NCBI RefSeq assembly: GCF_015477835.1
Contig: NZ_JADLQN010000009.1
Span: forward strand, 31,533-95,532
Reading direction: 5' to 3'
Length of the DNA: 64,000 nt
Source: Nocardia higoensis
GTDB lineage: Bacteria > Actinomycetota > Actinomycetes > Mycobacteriales > Mycobacteriaceae
The translations under genes were made by a program, and so were the position numbers. Under the pieces are notes generated by a model. It did no database searches. It worked only from the letters and a program-made list of their open reading frames with translations, and had not been told where the DNA came from. Of this stretch, positions 63,918 through 64,000 are shown in pieces. Positions within the stretch are counted from its first letter, which is position 1. The number at the start of each line of letters is the position of its first letter.

Positions 63918-64000
63918 GGGGAAACAGTGCCTCCGTACCCTGTCTGACCTGCGGTTTTATGCCCTACGCGGTTGCCCGCAACTGCCCGCATGAACCCTGC

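Overview
The window is high-GC actinobacterial DNA, most likely from Nocardia or a close relative in the Mycobacteriales. The strongest evidence is gene order. From 26,055 to 63,372 the core genes run bioB, bsaP, a DUF2567 membrane protein, nrtR/nadA/nadB/nadC, hisD/C/B/H/A, an inositol-monophosphatase-like gene, hisF, hisI, bcp, trpE, a trp-linked membrane protein, trpC/B/A, lgt, a small membrane protein, pykA and tesB. From memory this is the order of the M. tuberculosis Rv1589-Rv1618 region. No rRNA, tRNA, CRISPR array, transposase or phage gene was recognised.

Region 1 (1-12,603) is an accessory lipid/polyketide operon cut by the left edge. It holds the C-terminal part of a PfaA-like iterative synthase (acyltransferase end, three tandem ACPs, ketoreductase, dehydratase), a FabA-like dehydratase protein and a PfaD-type enoyl reductase. 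These are followed by a complete bacterial-type acetyl-CoA carboxylase: a fused AccD-AccA, AccB and AccC. All six genes are on the plus strand and most are joined by 4-nt start/stop overlaps. The carboxylase probably supplies malonyl-CoA to the synthase; the product is unknown.

Region 2 (12,604-25,040) is accessory metabolism. It has an EEP-family nuclease/phosphatase and a SnoaL-like protein divergent from a TetR regulator with two matching operators. A minus-strand set follows: thioesterase, alpha/beta hydrolase, and a Ugp/Mal-type ABC importer with an Rv0805/CpdA-like phosphodiesterase in the middle. Then come an acyl-CoA dehydrogenase, a divergent phthalate-dioxygenase-type reductase and a secreted hydrophobic protein.

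Region 3 (25,040-33,260) makes cofactors. A TetR gene (probable bioQ) faces bioB across two perfect BioQ-type boxes, followed by the biotin synthase partner BsaP and DUF2567. An NrtR-type NAD regulator then faces nadABC across a single palindrome.

Region 4 (33,260-43,770) is a non-syntenic insert relative to mycobacteria: a YcaQ/AlkZ-fold protein, a frameshifted alpha/beta hydrolase under a tandem operator, a TerB protein, arylamine N-acetyltransferase, carotenoid genes crtI-crtB, a penicillin-binding lipoprotein and a Ser/Thr kinase.

Region 5 (43,770-64,000) carries histidine and tryptophan biosynthesis. The his genes are split between hisH and hisA by two unrelated genes, and hisA has its own apparently leaderless promoter. 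lgt, a TM2 protein, pykA and tesB follow. Several genes show a TANNNT hexamer 6-7 nt before the start codon, the arrangement of leaderless actinobacterial transcripts.
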